Shown here in pieces: positions 18,841 through 27,814 of a stretch of 64,000 nt of DNA; the first letter of the stretch is position 1, and each line of letters starts with the position of its first letter. The stretch covers positions 434,001 through 498,000 of the forward strand of contig NZ_AP028032.1 of assembly GCF_030296935.1 (NCBI RefSeq), read 5' to 3'. The stretch is from Coprobacter fastidiosus (GTDB lineage Bacteria > Bacteroidota > Bacteroidia > Bacteroidales > Coprobacteraceae). The notes beneath the pieces are model-generated. The model had not been told where the DNA came from. It saw nothing but the letters and a program-made list of their open reading frames with translations, and made no database searches. The translations under genes were made by a program, and so were the position numbers.

Positions 18841-20196
18841 ATGAAGAAGGTATTTTTGTTTGTGATTTTTTTGAGTAGTTTCACAAGTGCTTATACTACA
18901 AATTTTTTGATTACAGACAGTGCACAAAATGTTCCCGTCAGATATTTGATTTCAAGGAAAACACCAGAAAAGATAAATCGTATAACAGATGCCAAATGGT
19001 TTCAGATGACCTATATTTCTGTTCCTTTAATTGTTACCGGCTCTTTGGTAGAAATGAAAAAAGAGCCTTTTAGGAGTTTAAGAAATGAATATGTCCCGTC
19101 ATTTCATCATGGATATGATGATTATTTGCAGTATGTTCCTATATTTGCATTGGTCGGAATGAAAGCTGCTGGAGTTGAAAGTCGCAGCTCATGGGGAAGA
19201 ATGTTGACTTCAGACGCTTTCTCTGCAGCTCTTATGGCTACGACTGTGAATGTTATGAAACTTGTTATAGATTCTCGGAGGCCTGACGGAACGGCTTTAA
19301 ATTCTTTCCCTTCTGGGCATTCAGCAACGGCATTTATGGCTGCGACAATGTTTCATAAAGAATATGGCGTGCGTAGCCCGTGGTACAGCATAGGAGCATA
19401 TACGGTGGCTACAGCAACCTCAGTTTCCCGATTATTGAATAATAGACATTGGGTATCTGATGTAATGGTAGGTGCGGGAATCGGAATTCTATCTACTGAA
19501 TTAGGTTATTATTTCGCTGATTTAATATTTGGCAAGAAAGGACTTAGACACCCTCAATATGATTTTGATGTTACATATTCCGATATGTCCTCTTTTTTAG
19601 GATTATATATGGGTTTTACAATGATGCCGCACCATATATCTCTTTCTCCGGAGATAAATTTCAATACCTCAACGGGAAGTACCGTAGGTGTGGAAGGTGC
19701 TTATTATATAACACCGTATGTGGGAGTCGGAGCTGAATTATTGGCAAGTAGTATCCCTATGAAAATACAGAGCGGATTGTCTGTGCCTTCTAATGCTCAT
19801 TTAGAATCTGGAGCATTCAATACGATTACGACATCTTTGGGCGCATATTTTTCGTTACCGATTTCCAAACGCTGGTATTTAGGAAGTAAATTACTGGCCG
19901 GGTATGGAAATTTTCAGGGAAATGGAGTCGATGTAGTATGGAATGATTCGGAAACAAGAGAGGAGGTAAGATCGGATTTTTTGAAAATGAAACATGCTAA
20001 TTTTTTTAATGCGGGAACGGGCATTTCTTTGTCGTTCTGGGCTAAAAAGAACCTTTTAGCCAAAGGTTTCTTGGATTATAAAGTTGCACCGGTAAATATT
20101 CAATATTATGAAGCGTCGGGGTCTCAGTCTTATCAGGAATCTCGTCAAACGTTGCATTCTCTTACTTTGGGAGCTTCTGTAAATATTGTATGGTAA
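18841..20196 (+). CDS. PAP2-family phosphatase with C-terminal outer-membrane barrel-like domain
   Basis: 451 residues from ATG 18841, which gives a clean signal peptide (MKKVFLFVIFLSSFTSAYT). The in-frame ATGs at 18808 and 18829 would add charged residues before it. The first half carries all three PAP2 motifs: K-x6-RP in KLVIDSRRP, PSGH in SFPSGHSATAF and SR-x5-H-x3-D in SRLLNNRHWVSD. The second half is a run of alternating beta strands with glycines and ends in an aromatic residue (NIVW), as in outer membrane barrels. It may dephosphorylate lipid phosphates, such as undecaprenyl pyrophosphate or lipid A, in the periplasm. The substrate is not determined. Confidence 0.88.
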   Translation: MKKVFLFVIFLSSFTSAYTTNFLITDSAQNVPVRYLISRKTPEKINRITDAKWFQMTYISVPLIVTGSLVEMKKEPFRSLRNEYVPSFHHGYDDYLQYVPIFALVGMKAAGVESRSSWGRMLTSDAFSAALMATTVNVMKLVIDSRRPDGTALNSFPSGHSATAFMAATMFHKEYGVRSPWYSIGAYTVATATSVSRLLNNRHWVSDVMVGAGIGILSTELGYYFADLIFGKKGLRHPQYDFDVTYSDMSSFLGLYMGFTMMPHHISLSPEINFNTSTGSTVGVEGAYYITPYVGVGAELLASSIPMKIQSGLSVPSNAHLESGAFNTITTSLGAYFSLPISKRWYLGSKLLAGYGNFQGNGVDVVWNDSETREEVRSDFLKMKHANFFNAGTGISLSFWAKKNLLAKGFLDYKVAPVNIQYYEASGSQSYQESRQTLHSLTLGASVNIVW

Positions 20197-20435
20197 GGAG
20201 GTCTTGCCTATTATTGATGGAGTGAAGTTTATCCGAATTATTCGGATTAAAAAGAATTGATTACCAGGAGAAATTTAGACAGGCTTTTAGATAATTTCAA
20301 TCATTATACATCTTATGCCAATTAGAATGTCCGGTGTGTATGAGATATTACATGCTGGATATTTTTTTATTCAAAAAATAAAATCAACCGAACGTTTTTT
20401 CTGTTTTTCTTGTTTAATAAGAAAAATAGAAGATT

Positions 20436-21125
20436 ATGTATAAACTTATATTATTACGGCACGGAGAAAGTGTCTGGAATAGTGAGAACCGATTTACCGG
20501 ATGGATGGATGTTGATTTATCCCCTAAAGGAGAAAAAGAAGCAGAAATGGCAGGTACTTTATTGAAGAGATATAATATTTTGTATGATTTGTGTTATACA
20601 TCTTTTCTAAAACGAGCTATCAAAACTCAATTTATTGTTGCAGAGAAGGTTGATCGATTGTGGATTCCGGTTGTTAAATCATGGCGATTGAATGAGCGAC
20701 ATTATGGTGCTTTACAGGGATTGAATAAAAAGGAGACTGCTCTGGAATATGGGGATGAACAAGTAAAGACATGGAGAAGAAGTTTCGATGTGCGTCCTCC
20801 GCAAATCAGTTTAGAAGATCCTCGTTTCCCAGGTTTTGATCCTCGATATGCTCAGTTAGATACGGCAATTTTACCGCAAGGAGAGTCATTAGAAGATACT
20901 GTTGCAAGAGTTCTCCCTTATTGGCAAGTTGAGATTGCACCGCAGATAGCAGAAAGAAAAACTGTATTGATAGCAGCACATGGTAATAGTTTAAGGGCTT
21001 TGATTATGCATCTTGAAGAGTTGAGCCCGGAGAAGATCATAGGAGTAGAAATCCCTACCGGAACGCCGTTAATATATGAATTGGACAAGCAGTTAAAACC
21101 TGTTACTCATTATTATTTGGAATGA
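20436..21125 (+). CDS. gpmA: Phosphoglycerate mutase, 2,3-bisphosphoglycerate-dependent
   Basis: 229 residues, the dPGM length. The catalytic histidine is in LLRHGESVWN near residue 9, with FTGWMDVDLSPKG behind it. RLNERHYGALQG supplies the acid/base glutamate and AAHGNSLRAL the second histidine. It interconverts 3- and 2-phosphoglycerate in glycolysis and gluconeogenesis. The ~240 bases before it contain a short inverted repeat at 20231-20247 but no clear -7 box. The ybaK promoter lies partly inside its 3-prime end. Confidence 0.96.
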   Translation: MYKLILLRHGESVWNSENRFTGWMDVDLSPKGEKEAEMAGTLLKRYNILYDLCYTSFLKRAIKTQFIVAEKVDRLWIPVVKSWRLNERHYGALQGLNKKETALEYGDEQVKTWRRSFDVRPPQISLEDPRFPGFDPRYAQLDTAILPQGESLEDTVARVLPYWQVEIAPQIAERKTVLIAAHGNSLRALIMHLEELSPEKIIGVEIPTGTPLIYELDKQLKPVTHYYLE

Positions 21126-21146
21126 GCGATAATCTTTCTACCTTTG
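21116..21146 (+). promoter_or_regulatory. Full Bacteroidota promoter for ybaK, overlapping the gpmA end
   Basis: TTTG at 21116-21119 and TACCTTTG at 21139-21146 are separated by exactly 19 bases, a textbook -33/-7 pair for the Bacteroidota primary sigma factor. The -33 box lies within the last codons of gpmA. It also supports ATG 21169 as the ybaK start. Confidence 0.8.
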
Positions 21147-21168
21147 TTTGGTAGTAACAAGAAAGATT

Positions 21169-21645
21169 ATGAAGGTAAATAAGACTAATGCAGCCCGTTT
21201 GCTGGATAAGGCAAATATCGTTTATGAGTTGATTCCCTATCAAGTAGATGAGTCTGATTTGGCGGCTACACATGTTGCCGAACAGTTGGGCGAGAACATA
21301 GAACAGGTTTTTAAAACATTGGTTTTGCGAGGGGATAAAACAGGCATATTTGTTTGTGTCATTCCGGGTAATATGGAGGTGGATTTGAAAGCTGTGGCGA
21401 AAATATCAGGAAATAAAAGTGCCGAAATGATCGCTATGAAAGAACTCCTGCCTGTTACCGGATATATCAGAGGCGGTTGTTCGCCGATAGGGATGAAGAA
21501 GCATTTTCCGACATATTTTCATAAAACATGCCTTGATTTCCATTATATATATGTAAGTGCCGGAGTGAGAGGAATACAGATTAAAATCGATCCCGCAGAT
21601 TTGATAAAATTTGTTTCTGCAGAAGTCGGGGAGATCGCAATATAA
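21169..21645 (+). CDS. ybaK: Cys-tRNA(Pro) deacylase
   Basis: 158 residues from ATG 21169. A TTG seven codons upstream (21148) overlaps the -7 box and is rejected. The protein matches the YbaK/EbsC family: TLVLRGDKTGIFVCVIPG, the conserved KISGNKSAEMIAMKEL and the GYIRGGCSPIGMKK motif, whose lysines and glycines line the aminoacyl-adenosine pocket. It hydrolyses Cys mischarged on tRNA-Pro by ProRS, a trans-editing step in the cytosol. It is transcribed from its own promoter and shares a terminator with nth. Confidence 0.93.
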   Translation: MKVNKTNAARLLDKANIVYELIPYQVDESDLAATHVAEQLGENIEQVFKTLVLRGDKTGIFVCVIPGNMEVDLKAVAKISGNKSAEMIAMKELLPVTGYIRGGCSPIGMKKHFPTYFHKTCLDFHYIYVSAGVRGIQIKIDPADLIKFVSAEVGEIAI

Positions 21646-21653
21646 AGTGTAAT

Positions 21654-21681
21654 AAAAAGCCGGGATTTATTCCGGCTTTTT
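21654..21681. terminator. Shared terminator, ybaK / nth
   Basis: AAAAAGCCGG pairs with CCGGCTTTTT (21654-21663 with 21672-21681) across an 8-base loop. It is symmetrical, lies between two convergent genes, and includes the nth stop codon. Confidence 0.88.
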
Positions 21682-22308
21682 ACTGTAATATTTACAGTAT
21701 TCTCTTATTCCACATTCAAGACATTTCGGCTTTCTGGCAGTACAAATATATCTACCATGCAATATGAGCCAATGATGAGCGATTGGTAGTAAATGTCCCG
21801 GAATATGTTTTACCAATGTCCTTTCGGTTTCAAGAGGCGTTTTGGAATTATCTGTAAGGCCTATTCGGTTTGAAACACGAAAGACATGTGTATCTACGGC
21901 CATAGCTTCTTTATTGAATACAACCGATGCAATTACATTTGCGGTTTTTCGGCCTACTCCCGGCAATTTCTGTAATTCATCTACGTCAGAAGGAATAATT
22001 CCATTAAATTCACTAAGTAATTTTTTTGCCATTCCGACTAAGTGTTTTGCCTTATTATTGGGATATGATACGCTCTTGATATATTCATATACGACTTCTG
22101 GGGTTGTCGCAGCTAATGCTTCAGGAGTGGGAAAATCCCGGAATAAAGGTGGAGTGATTATATTTACCCGTTTATCGGTGCATTGAGCAGATAATATAAC
22201 GGCGATTAGTAATTGAAACGGATCTTTATAATGAAGTTCCGTTTCGGCAACGGGAACATTTTTTGAGAACCACTCGATAATTTTGTCGTAACGTTCTTGT
22301 TTTCTCAT
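21667..22308 (-). CDS. nth: Endonuclease III
   Basis: 213 residues. The helix-hairpin-helix LPGVGRKTANVI holds the catalytic lysine, and AVDTHVFRVSNR the catalytic aspartate. The C-terminal C-x6-C-x2-C-x5-C pattern (CTARKPKCLECGIREYC) binds a 4Fe-4S cluster. It is a bifunctional DNA glycosylase/AP lyase that removes oxidised pyrimidines in base excision repair. It lies 68 bases downstream of pheS on the same strand, behind a strong hairpin. Confidence 0.96.
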   Translation of the reverse strand: MRKQERYDKIIEWFSKNVPVAETELHYKDPFQLLIAVILSAQCTDKRVNIITPPLFRDFPTPEALAATTPEVVYEYIKSVSYPNNKAKHLVGMAKKLLSEFNGIIPSDVDELQKLPGVGRKTANVIASVVFNKEAMAVDTHVFRVSNRIGLTDNSKTPLETERTLVKHIPGHLLPIAHHWLILHGRYICTARKPKCLECGIREYCKYYSKKPE

Positions 22309-22320
22309 TTTATATTAAAA

Positions 22321-22355
22321 TATAAAAGGTACAAAGTTTTTTAACTTTGTACCTT
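22321..22355 (-). terminator. Terminator of pheS
   Basis: A perfect 13-bp stem (22326-22338 with 22343-22355) has a 4-base loop. On the minus strand it is followed by a T-rich tail. It separates pheS from nth. Confidence 0.85.
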
Positions 22356-22376
22356 GTTTTAGAGTTATTATCGATT

Positions 22377-23396
22377 TTAATGAGCAGATTCGAATTCTTC
22401 CAAAAAACGTTGATCGTTCTCTGAAAACATTCGAAGGTCTTTTACTTGGTATTTTAAATTTGTAATGCGCTCTATTCCCATTCCAAGTGCATATCCGGTA
22501 TAAATTTTACTATCTATGCCACAGGCTTCCAATACATTCGGATCTACCATTCCGCAACCTAATATCTCAACCCATCCGGTATGTTTACAGAACGAACACC
22601 CTTTTCCTCCACATAAGTTACAAGATATGTCCATTTCTGCAGACGGTTCGGTAAAAGGAAAGTATGAAGGACGCAGACGAATCTTTGTGTCAGGACCGAA
22701 CATTTCTTTTGCAAAAAACAGCAATGCCTGTTTCAAATCTGCAAAAGAAACGTTCTTATCTACATAAAGGGCTTCTACTTGATGAAAGAAACAATGAGCT
22801 CTGGCGGAGATCGCTTCATTTCGATATACACGTCCCGGACAGATAATACGAATCGGTGGTTGCGAATGTTCCATTACCCGAGTCTGTACGGAAGATGTGT
22901 GGGTACGAAGTAAAATATCCGGACTACGTTGAATAAAAAACGTATCTTGCATGTCTCTTGCCGGATGATCTTCTGCAAAATTCAATGATGAGAATACATG
23001 CCAGTCATCTTCAATCTCAGGACCTTCTGCTATAGAAAAGCCTAAACGTCCGAAAATTTCGCATATTTCGTTTTTTACAAGCGAAATAGGATGACGAGTT
23101 CCTACATTAACAGGATAAGCTGTTCGCGTGAGATCTATCAGGTTGTTTTCTTGAGAATTGCTATCAAGGTTTTCTTTTAATTCATTAATGCGATTGAGTG
23201 CTTTCTCTTTCAGTTCGTTTAAAAGTTTGCCGACTTCTTTTTTGTTTTCGGCAGCAACATTCCTGAAATCATTAAAAAGAAGAGATATTTCTCCTTTTTT
23301 ACTTAAATATTTTATACGTAAAGCCTCTATTTCGTCTGCCTTAGATGCTTTTAATGCGTCTATTTCTGCTTTAAGTCGGTTTATTTTATCAATCAT
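22377..23396 (-). CDS. pheS: Phenylalanyl-tRNA synthetase alpha chain
   Basis: 339 residues. The N-terminal ~90 residues are a charged coiled coil that binds tRNA-Phe. The class II catalytic core follows, with motif 2 in RTHTSSVQTRVM and PGRVYRNEAISARAHCFFHQ and motif 3 in GYALGMGIERI. It charges tRNA-Phe as an alpha2-beta2 enzyme; pheT is not in the window. A -7 box at 23425-23432 lies 29 bases upstream. It is divergent from tilS. Confidence 0.97.
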   Translation of the reverse strand: MIDKINRLKAEIDALKASKADEIEALRIKYLSKKGEISLLFNDFRNVAAENKKEVGKLLNELKEKALNRINELKENLDSNSQENNLIDLTRTAYPVNVGTRHPISLVKNEICEIFGRLGFSIAEGPEIEDDWHVFSSLNFAEDHPARDMQDTFFIQRSPDILLRTHTSSVQTRVMEHSQPPIRIICPGRVYRNEAISARAHCFFHQVEALYVDKNVSFADLKQALLFFAKEMFGPDTKIRLRPSYFPFTEPSAEMDISCNLCGGKGCSFCKHTGWVEILGCGMVDPNVLEACGIDSKIYTGYALGMGIERITNLKYQVKDLRMFSENDQRFLEEFESAH

Positions 23397-23424
23397 GATT
23401 TTGCTATTTTCCTGTTTTTAGCTG

Positions 23425-23432
23425 CAAATTTA
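23425..23432 (-). promoter_or_regulatory. Candidate -7 box for pheS
   Basis: Minus strand TAAATTTG fits TAnnTTTG, 29 bases from the start codon. No -33 box stands out. Confidence 0.5.
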
Positions 23433-23496
23433 ATAATTAATAGTGACTTAAAAAGTCGTTTGGGAGGTAAATATTTTATAAATCAAAAAAAACAGT

Positions 23497-23504
23497 TACG
23501 TTTG
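23497..23504 (+). promoter_or_regulatory. Candidate -7 box for tilS
   Basis: TACGTTTG fits TAnnTTTG, 26 bases before the ATG at 23531. The -33 region is an A-run. Confidence 0.5.
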
Positions 23505-23530
23505 TACATTGCATTTCGAAATTCGGTTAT

Positions 23531-24871
23531 ATGGATTTATCAGAAATAACGCTTCGTGTGAAGCAATTTATCGATTCAAGAATACATCTTGATAAAACTA
23601 TGCCTGTTCTTATTGGTCTTAGCGGAGGGGCTGATTCTGTTGCTTTATCGGATATTTTAGTTACATTAGGCTATCGATGTATTGCTTGCCATTGTAATTT
23701 TCAGTTACGGGGAGATGAGGCGGAAAGAGATATGGTGTTTGCCCGGGATATGGCACAGACATTGAATATTCCTTTTCGCAGTGTACGTTTCGACACAGAA
23801 ATGTATGCTTCCCAAAAACATATATCTATCGAAATGGCTTGTCGTGAGTTACGTTATGAATGGTTTGAGGAACAGCGTAAGAAAATCGGTGCTGGAGCGA
23901 TAGCTATTGCTCATCATAGGGATGATTCGGTCGAAACTGTTCTTTTAAATTTAATTAGAGGTACGGGAATATCCGGACTTACAGGAATTCATCCTGTCAA
24001 CGGGTATATTGTGAGACCGTTGTTGTGTTTAAGCCGAAAGGATATTGAGTCATATTTGTCGTTGCGTGGATTACCTTATATTACGGATCGGACAAATAAG
24101 GAAGATATTTATGTGCGAAATAAAATTCGTTTACAAGTTTTACCTTTATTGGAAAGTATAAATCCGTCTGTTTATGCAACAATAGAACGCACGGCATCTA
24201 ATTTATACGAGACAGAACAGTTATATCGTTTTGTCATAAGTTCAATTATAGATGAAATAACAGAACATAAAGACAACGAATTACATATCGAAATATCAAG
24301 ACTATTTGCTTCTCCGTCTCCACGTACATTATTGTTTGAGATTTTAAGACCTTTTGGATTTTTGCCTGTTCAATTAGATGAGATTTTGAGAATGGCTTCA
24401 GCCATATCTGGAAAATATATTTTATCGGGAACTCATATTTTATTAAAGGATCGGGGATTTTTTATTGTAAAAGAAAAAGACGTTTGCAAAAATGATGTTG
24501 TCGTTATTTCTGAAAATGTTTTGAAAATATCTTATCCGGTAAAATTAGAGTTTTCCCGGATCAATAGAACTTCTGAATATGAAATTCCTAAAGATGCATG
24601 TATTGCGGTATTTGATGCGGATAAGGTCAGTTTTCCGTTAATGATCAGATGTTGGAAAGACGGAGATCGTTTTATTCCGTTCGGAATGAAGGGTAGCCGT
24701 AAACTGAGTGATTATTTCAGAGATAAGAAATTTACATTATACCAAAAGCAAAAAGCCTATGTCCTGCTTTCGAAAAATGAAATTATTTGGGTAATAGGGG
24801 AAAGAACTTCCGATAAATTCAGAGTTGACGGAAAAACAACTCATATTTTGGAAATAAAATGTGAAAAATAA
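23531..24871 (+). CDS. tilS: tRNA(Ile)-lysidine synthase
   Basis: 446 residues. The ATP-binding PP-loop GLSGGADSVAL lies near residues 29-39. CHCNFQLRGDEAERD and AIAHHRDDSVETVLLNLIRGTG are TilS signatures. The C-terminal TilS substrate-binding domain includes CWKDGDRFIPFGMKGSRKLSDYF in overlapping pieces. It converts C34 of the CAU-anticodon tRNA-Ile to lysidine so that it reads AUA, and is essential in most bacteria. It lies just upstream of rho but is separated by 212 bases and a separate promoter. Confidence 0.95.
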   Translation: MDLSEITLRVKQFIDSRIHLDKTMPVLIGLSGGADSVALSDILVTLGYRCIACHCNFQLRGDEAERDMVFARDMAQTLNIPFRSVRFDTEMYASQKHISIEMACRELRYEWFEEQRKKIGAGAIAIAHHRDDSVETVLLNLIRGTGISGLTGIHPVNGYIVRPLLCLSRKDIESYLSLRGLPYITDRTNKEDIYVRNKIRLQVLPLLESINPSVYATIERTASNLYETEQLYRFVISSIIDEITEHKDNELHIEISRLFASPSPRTLLFEILRPFGFLPVQLDEILRMASAISGKYILSGTHILLKDRGFFIVKEKDVCKNDVVVISENVLKISYPVKLEFSRINRTSEYEIPKDACIAVFDADKVSFPLMIRCWKDGDRFIPFGMKGSRKLSDYFRDKKFTLYQKQKAYVLLSKNEIIWVIGERTSDKFRVDGKTTHILEIKCEK

Positions 24872-24899
24872 TTAATACAAAAACTTATTGTTAACCATT

Positions 24900-24933
24900 T
24901 TTGTTGTATTTCCAAAAAACAAGTGTACATTTG
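24900..24933 (+). promoter_or_regulatory. Promoter of rho
   Basis: TACATTTG at 24926-24933 is an exact -7 match. Upstream is TTTGTTG at 24900-24906, whose second TTG lies 19 bases away. Transcription from here leaves a leader of roughly 145 bases before rho. Confidence 0.7.
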
Positions 24934-25017
24934 TAGCGAAATAAAAGAGGGTTATAGGCTCTCTATCTCAAATTATTTCTGAACAAATTCCAATTAATAT
25001 TATTTTATTATAGTTTT

Positions 25018-25037
25018 TGCCTTACTTTTTTAAGGCA
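25018..25037 (+). promoter_or_regulatory. Stem-loop in the rho leader
   Basis: TGCCTTA (25018-25024) pairs with TAAGGCA (25031-25037) around a T-rich loop, 46 bases before the rho ATG. It could affect translation or attenuation. Rho autoregulation by leader attenuation is known in E. coli; here it is only inferred from the long leader. Confidence 0.4.
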
Positions 25038-25083
25038 ATGATTTTGATTAATGTAGTTAACTCTATCACACCAATATAGATTC

Positions 25084-27099
25084 ATGTATAACATTCTGGA
25101 ACTAAAAGATAAGTCTTTGGAAGACTTGAAAGTAATAGCCCAAGAAATGGGTATAAAAAAAATTGATGCTTCTGAAAAAGATGATTTAGTATATAAGATA
25201 TTAGATCAGCAAGCAATTGATATAGCAGGTAAAAAAGTTGCGGCTCAAGCAGAAACAAATGCTGCGAAGAAAAAAAAGTCAACAACTAAGGCTGCAAAGT
25301 CTAAAACCCCTGTCAAAAAAACAGAGACAGAAACGATTGTAGCGGTAACGGTCTCTGCCGAACAAGAACCTATCGTAGAAAAAAAGACGACGAAAGGACG
25401 TAAGCCAAAAGCTGAGAAAACAGTTGAGTCTACTGTCGAAAATAATAAGTCGGATATTTCAGAGCCAATTGCAGTAGAAGAAACAATACAAAAAGAACCT
25501 GAACCTCTCAAAACGAAAAAAGCGAAATTTTCACATCCGGCTTTGAAAGAGCAGGTGGAACTGCCTGTCCCCGAAAATGATGAAGTCGCAGTTATAGAGA
25601 AAACTGCTGAAACGGAAAGCATTGAGAAACCTAAGGCACGAAAAGTTTTTAAGAAAGAGACATCCGAGCAACAGCAAGAAAATGTTTTGAAAGATGAGAA
25701 AAAAGAATCTGCTTCTGAAATTTCAAAACTTACAGACAAACCGGCAGCAGAAGTCCCGGTAAAAGAAAAAATTCAGTATGAGATGCCTCTGCCGATGCAA
25801 TCCGAAACTCATTTGGAAACATTTTTCCCTCGAAGCGAACGGCAACGTTTTGTACCGCGCAATCAACAACAACGCTACTCAAATAATAATTTAAATAATC
25901 AGAGTAAAGACATACAGCAAACTGTGCAGCAGCCAGAACGTGTTAATAACGAAACTAAGGTTGCAGAAAAGCCCTATGAATTTGAAGGTATACTTACAGG
26001 AAACGGAGTTCTTGAAATGATGCCCGACGGCTACGGCTTTTTGCGCTCTTCTGATTATAATTATTTGACATCTCCCGATGATATATATGTTTCTCAATCC
26101 CAAATTAAGCTTTTTGGCCTGAAAACAGGAGATGTGGTAGAAGGACCAATTCGCCCACCGAAAGAAGGAGAAAAATATTTCCCACTGGTTAAAGTAGAAA
26201 AAATTAATGGACGTACTCCGGAATATGTTCGTGATCGAGTACCGTTTGACCATTTGACACCTTTGTTCCCTGAAGAAAAATTTAAGCTGACCACCGGTCG
26301 TGCAAATGATATTTCAGCAAGAGTCGTAGATATGTTCTCTCCGATAGGTAAGGGACAACGCGGGCTAATTGTCGCTCAGCCGAAAACAGGAAAGACCATG
26401 CTTCTGAAAGACATTGCCAATGCTATTGCCGAAAATCATCCGGAAGTGTTTATGATTATACTGTTGATTGATGAACGTCCTGAAGAAGTGACCGATATGG
26501 CTCGTAGTGTAAAAGCAGAAGTAATATCTTCGACATTTGACGAACCGGCTGAGAGACATGTAAAAGTTGCTAGTATAGTTTTAGAAAAAGCAAAACGGAT
26601 GGTAGAGTGTGGCCATGATGTCGTTATTCTTTTAGATTCTATTACTCGTCTTGCTCGTGCTTATAATACGGTCTCTCCTGCGTCCGGGAAAGTCCTCTCC
26701 GGTGGTGTGGATGCAAATGCGCTACATAAACCGAAAAGATTTTTCGGAGCAGCTCGTAACATAGAGAACGGGGGAAGTCTCACGATTATAGCGACAGCTC
26801 TTACCGATACCGGCTCTAAAATGGATGATGTGATTTTTGAAGAGTTTAAAGGGACAGGGAATATGGAGTTACAGTTAGATCGTAAGCTCTCTAATAAGCG
26901 GATTTTCCCTGCTGTCGATATTACAGCTTCGAGTACTCGTAGAGATGATTTGCTTCTCGATAAAGATACATTGAATAGGATGTGGATATTAAGAAAATAT
27001 TTGTCGGATATGAATTCTATAGAAGCAATGGAATTCATTAAGGACAGAATGGAAAAGACATCTTCTAATGAAGAATTATTATTGTCTATGAATGACTAA
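25084..27099 (+). CDS. rho: Transcription termination factor Rho with long disordered insertion
   Basis: 671 residues, well above the ~420 of E. coli Rho. Residues 1-45 are a Rho_N helical domain ([18 protein letters not shown]). Residues ~55-300 are low-complexity, rich in Lys, Glu, Thr and then Gln/Asn, and probably disordered. The cold-shock-like RNA domain follows ([15 protein letters not shown] near 310-330). The ATPase has Walker A QPKTGKTM near 433, [10 protein letters not shown] and [15 protein letters not shown], plus the [22 protein letters not shown]-loop region. It is a hexameric RNA translocase that ends transcription. A comparable insertion in Bacteroides thetaiotaomicron Rho has been reported to drive phase separation. 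Confidence 0.95.
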   Translation: MYNILELKDKSLEDLKVIAQEMGIKKIDASEKDDLVYKILDQQAIDIAGKKVAAQAETNAAKKKKSTTKAAKSKTPVKKTETETIVAVTVSAEQEPIVEKKTTKGRKPKAEKTVESTVENNKSDISEPIAVEETIQKEPEPLKTKKAKFSHPALKEQVELPVPENDEVAVIEKTAETESIEKPKARKVFKKETSEQQQENVLKDEKKESASEISKLTDKPAAEVPVKEKIQYEMPLPMQSETHLETFFPRSERQRFVPRNQQQRYSNNNLNNQSKDIQQTVQQPERVNNETKVAEKPYEFEGILTGNGVLEMMPDGYGFLRSSDYNYLTSPDDIYVSQSQIKLFGLKTGDVVEGPIRPPKEGEKYFPLVKVEKINGRTPEYVRDRVPFDHLTPLFPEEKFKLTTGRANDISARVVDMFSPIGKGQRGLIVAQPKTGKTMLLKDIANAIAENHPEVFMIILLIDERPEEVTDMARSVKAEVISSTFDEPAERHVKVASIVLEKAKRMVECGHDVVILLDSITRLARAYNTVSPASGKVLSGGVDANALHKPKRFFGAARNIENGGSLTIIATALTDTGSKMDDVIFEEFKGTGNMELQLDRKLSNKRIFPAVDITASSTRRDDLLLDKDTLNRMWILRKYLSDMNSIEAMEFIKDRMEKTSSNEELLLSMND

Positions 27100-27123
27100 T
27101 GTCCTTTCTGTAAAAAAATAAGA

Positions 27124-27161
27124 AATGACCTGTGTTGTTCGTTCTTCACAGGTTATTTTTA
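27124..27161 (+). terminator. Terminator of rho
   Basis: An 11-bp stem (27124-27134 with 27147-27157, one G-T pair) has a 12-base loop and ends in TTTTT, 24 bases after the stop codon. Confidence 0.8.
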
Positions 27162-27401
27162 TATCTTTAGGAAGGATAAAAAATGCATATCTGCCTGAAT
27201 GACAGAGTAAAGCAGAAAATAAGAAAGTTGTCGGTAACGATTTAGCGATCATGTAACTGTGTTGAACTGCTGCGCTTTACAACTCGTCGAACAACTCTAT
27301 GCAAGTGTAGTGAATACCCCGGAAACTACAAAATAAACAATCTGAATTTTGTAGAAAATGCGGACAGAATTTTTTTGTCCGTATTACTCATCGTTGTTGT
27401 T
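27162..27401. other. Left border of the accessory island
   Basis: 240 bases with no gene I recognise. The stretch has mixed composition unlike the flanking core. A hairpin at 27361-27381 (CGGACA with TGTCCG) could end the minus-strand flavodoxin transcript. No attachment-site repeat could be matched to the right border. Confidence 0.4.
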
Positions 27402-27803
27402 TCATTTTATAACCAAGAAACTTTTTACAGGAGGAGCAAGCCGACTGCTCCAAATAGGAGTTTCGACAATCAGTGTATCGTATTCATCGATATTTTCGAC
27501 TTGTGTAACCAATGCCGGACGAATATCATTATCCAATTCTTGCCGGGCACGTGCTGTAACTTCATTATATACCGAAGAATAAGGTTCTTCGACTTCTATT
27601 TCTACAATGTCGCAGCCCGTCAGTTCTTAAATAGTATTTGCTACGGCACAAGTATTTCCACTCCACGAGAAATAGACAATCAACATTTTGCTTGCTTCCG
27701 TTGTTGGGCGGTCAGGCATCGGTATTTCTTCTGCTGATGTTCCGCTACTGCATGATACGATGCAGAATAATAAAGCCGTAAATAAATAATTAAACATTTT
27801 CAT
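27402..27803 (-). pseudogene. Flavodoxin-like lipoprotein, nonsense mutation and truncated
   Basis: From ATG 27803 the frame gives a lipoprotein signal (LLFCIVSCSSG) and then LIVYFSWSGNTCAVANTI, the FMN phosphate-binding loop of flavodoxins. A TAA at 27627-27629 interrupts it. The same frame continues as ELTGCDIVEIEVEEPYSSVYN and DTLIVETPIWSSRLAPPVKSFL, clear flavodoxin sequence, then stops at 27402. That is about 50 residues short of a usual flavodoxin. So it carries both a stop and a missing C-terminus. It is the last gene of the minus-strand cluster, 11 bases after the hydrolase, and probably once gave electrons to that system. Confidence 0.8.
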
Positions 27804-27814
27804 ACTTATAATTC

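Noticed and set aside
20231-20247. Short hairpin ATCCGAA / TTCGGAT between the PAP2 gene and gpmA
   Set aside because: 7-bp stem without a T-run on either useful side; too weak to call.
25245-25739. Long open frame antisense to the low-complexity part of rho (164 codons, Ser/Phe-rich)
   Set aside because: It mirrors the Lys/Glu-rich codons of rho; composition is an artefact of the repeat-like sense strand and there is no promoter or family match.
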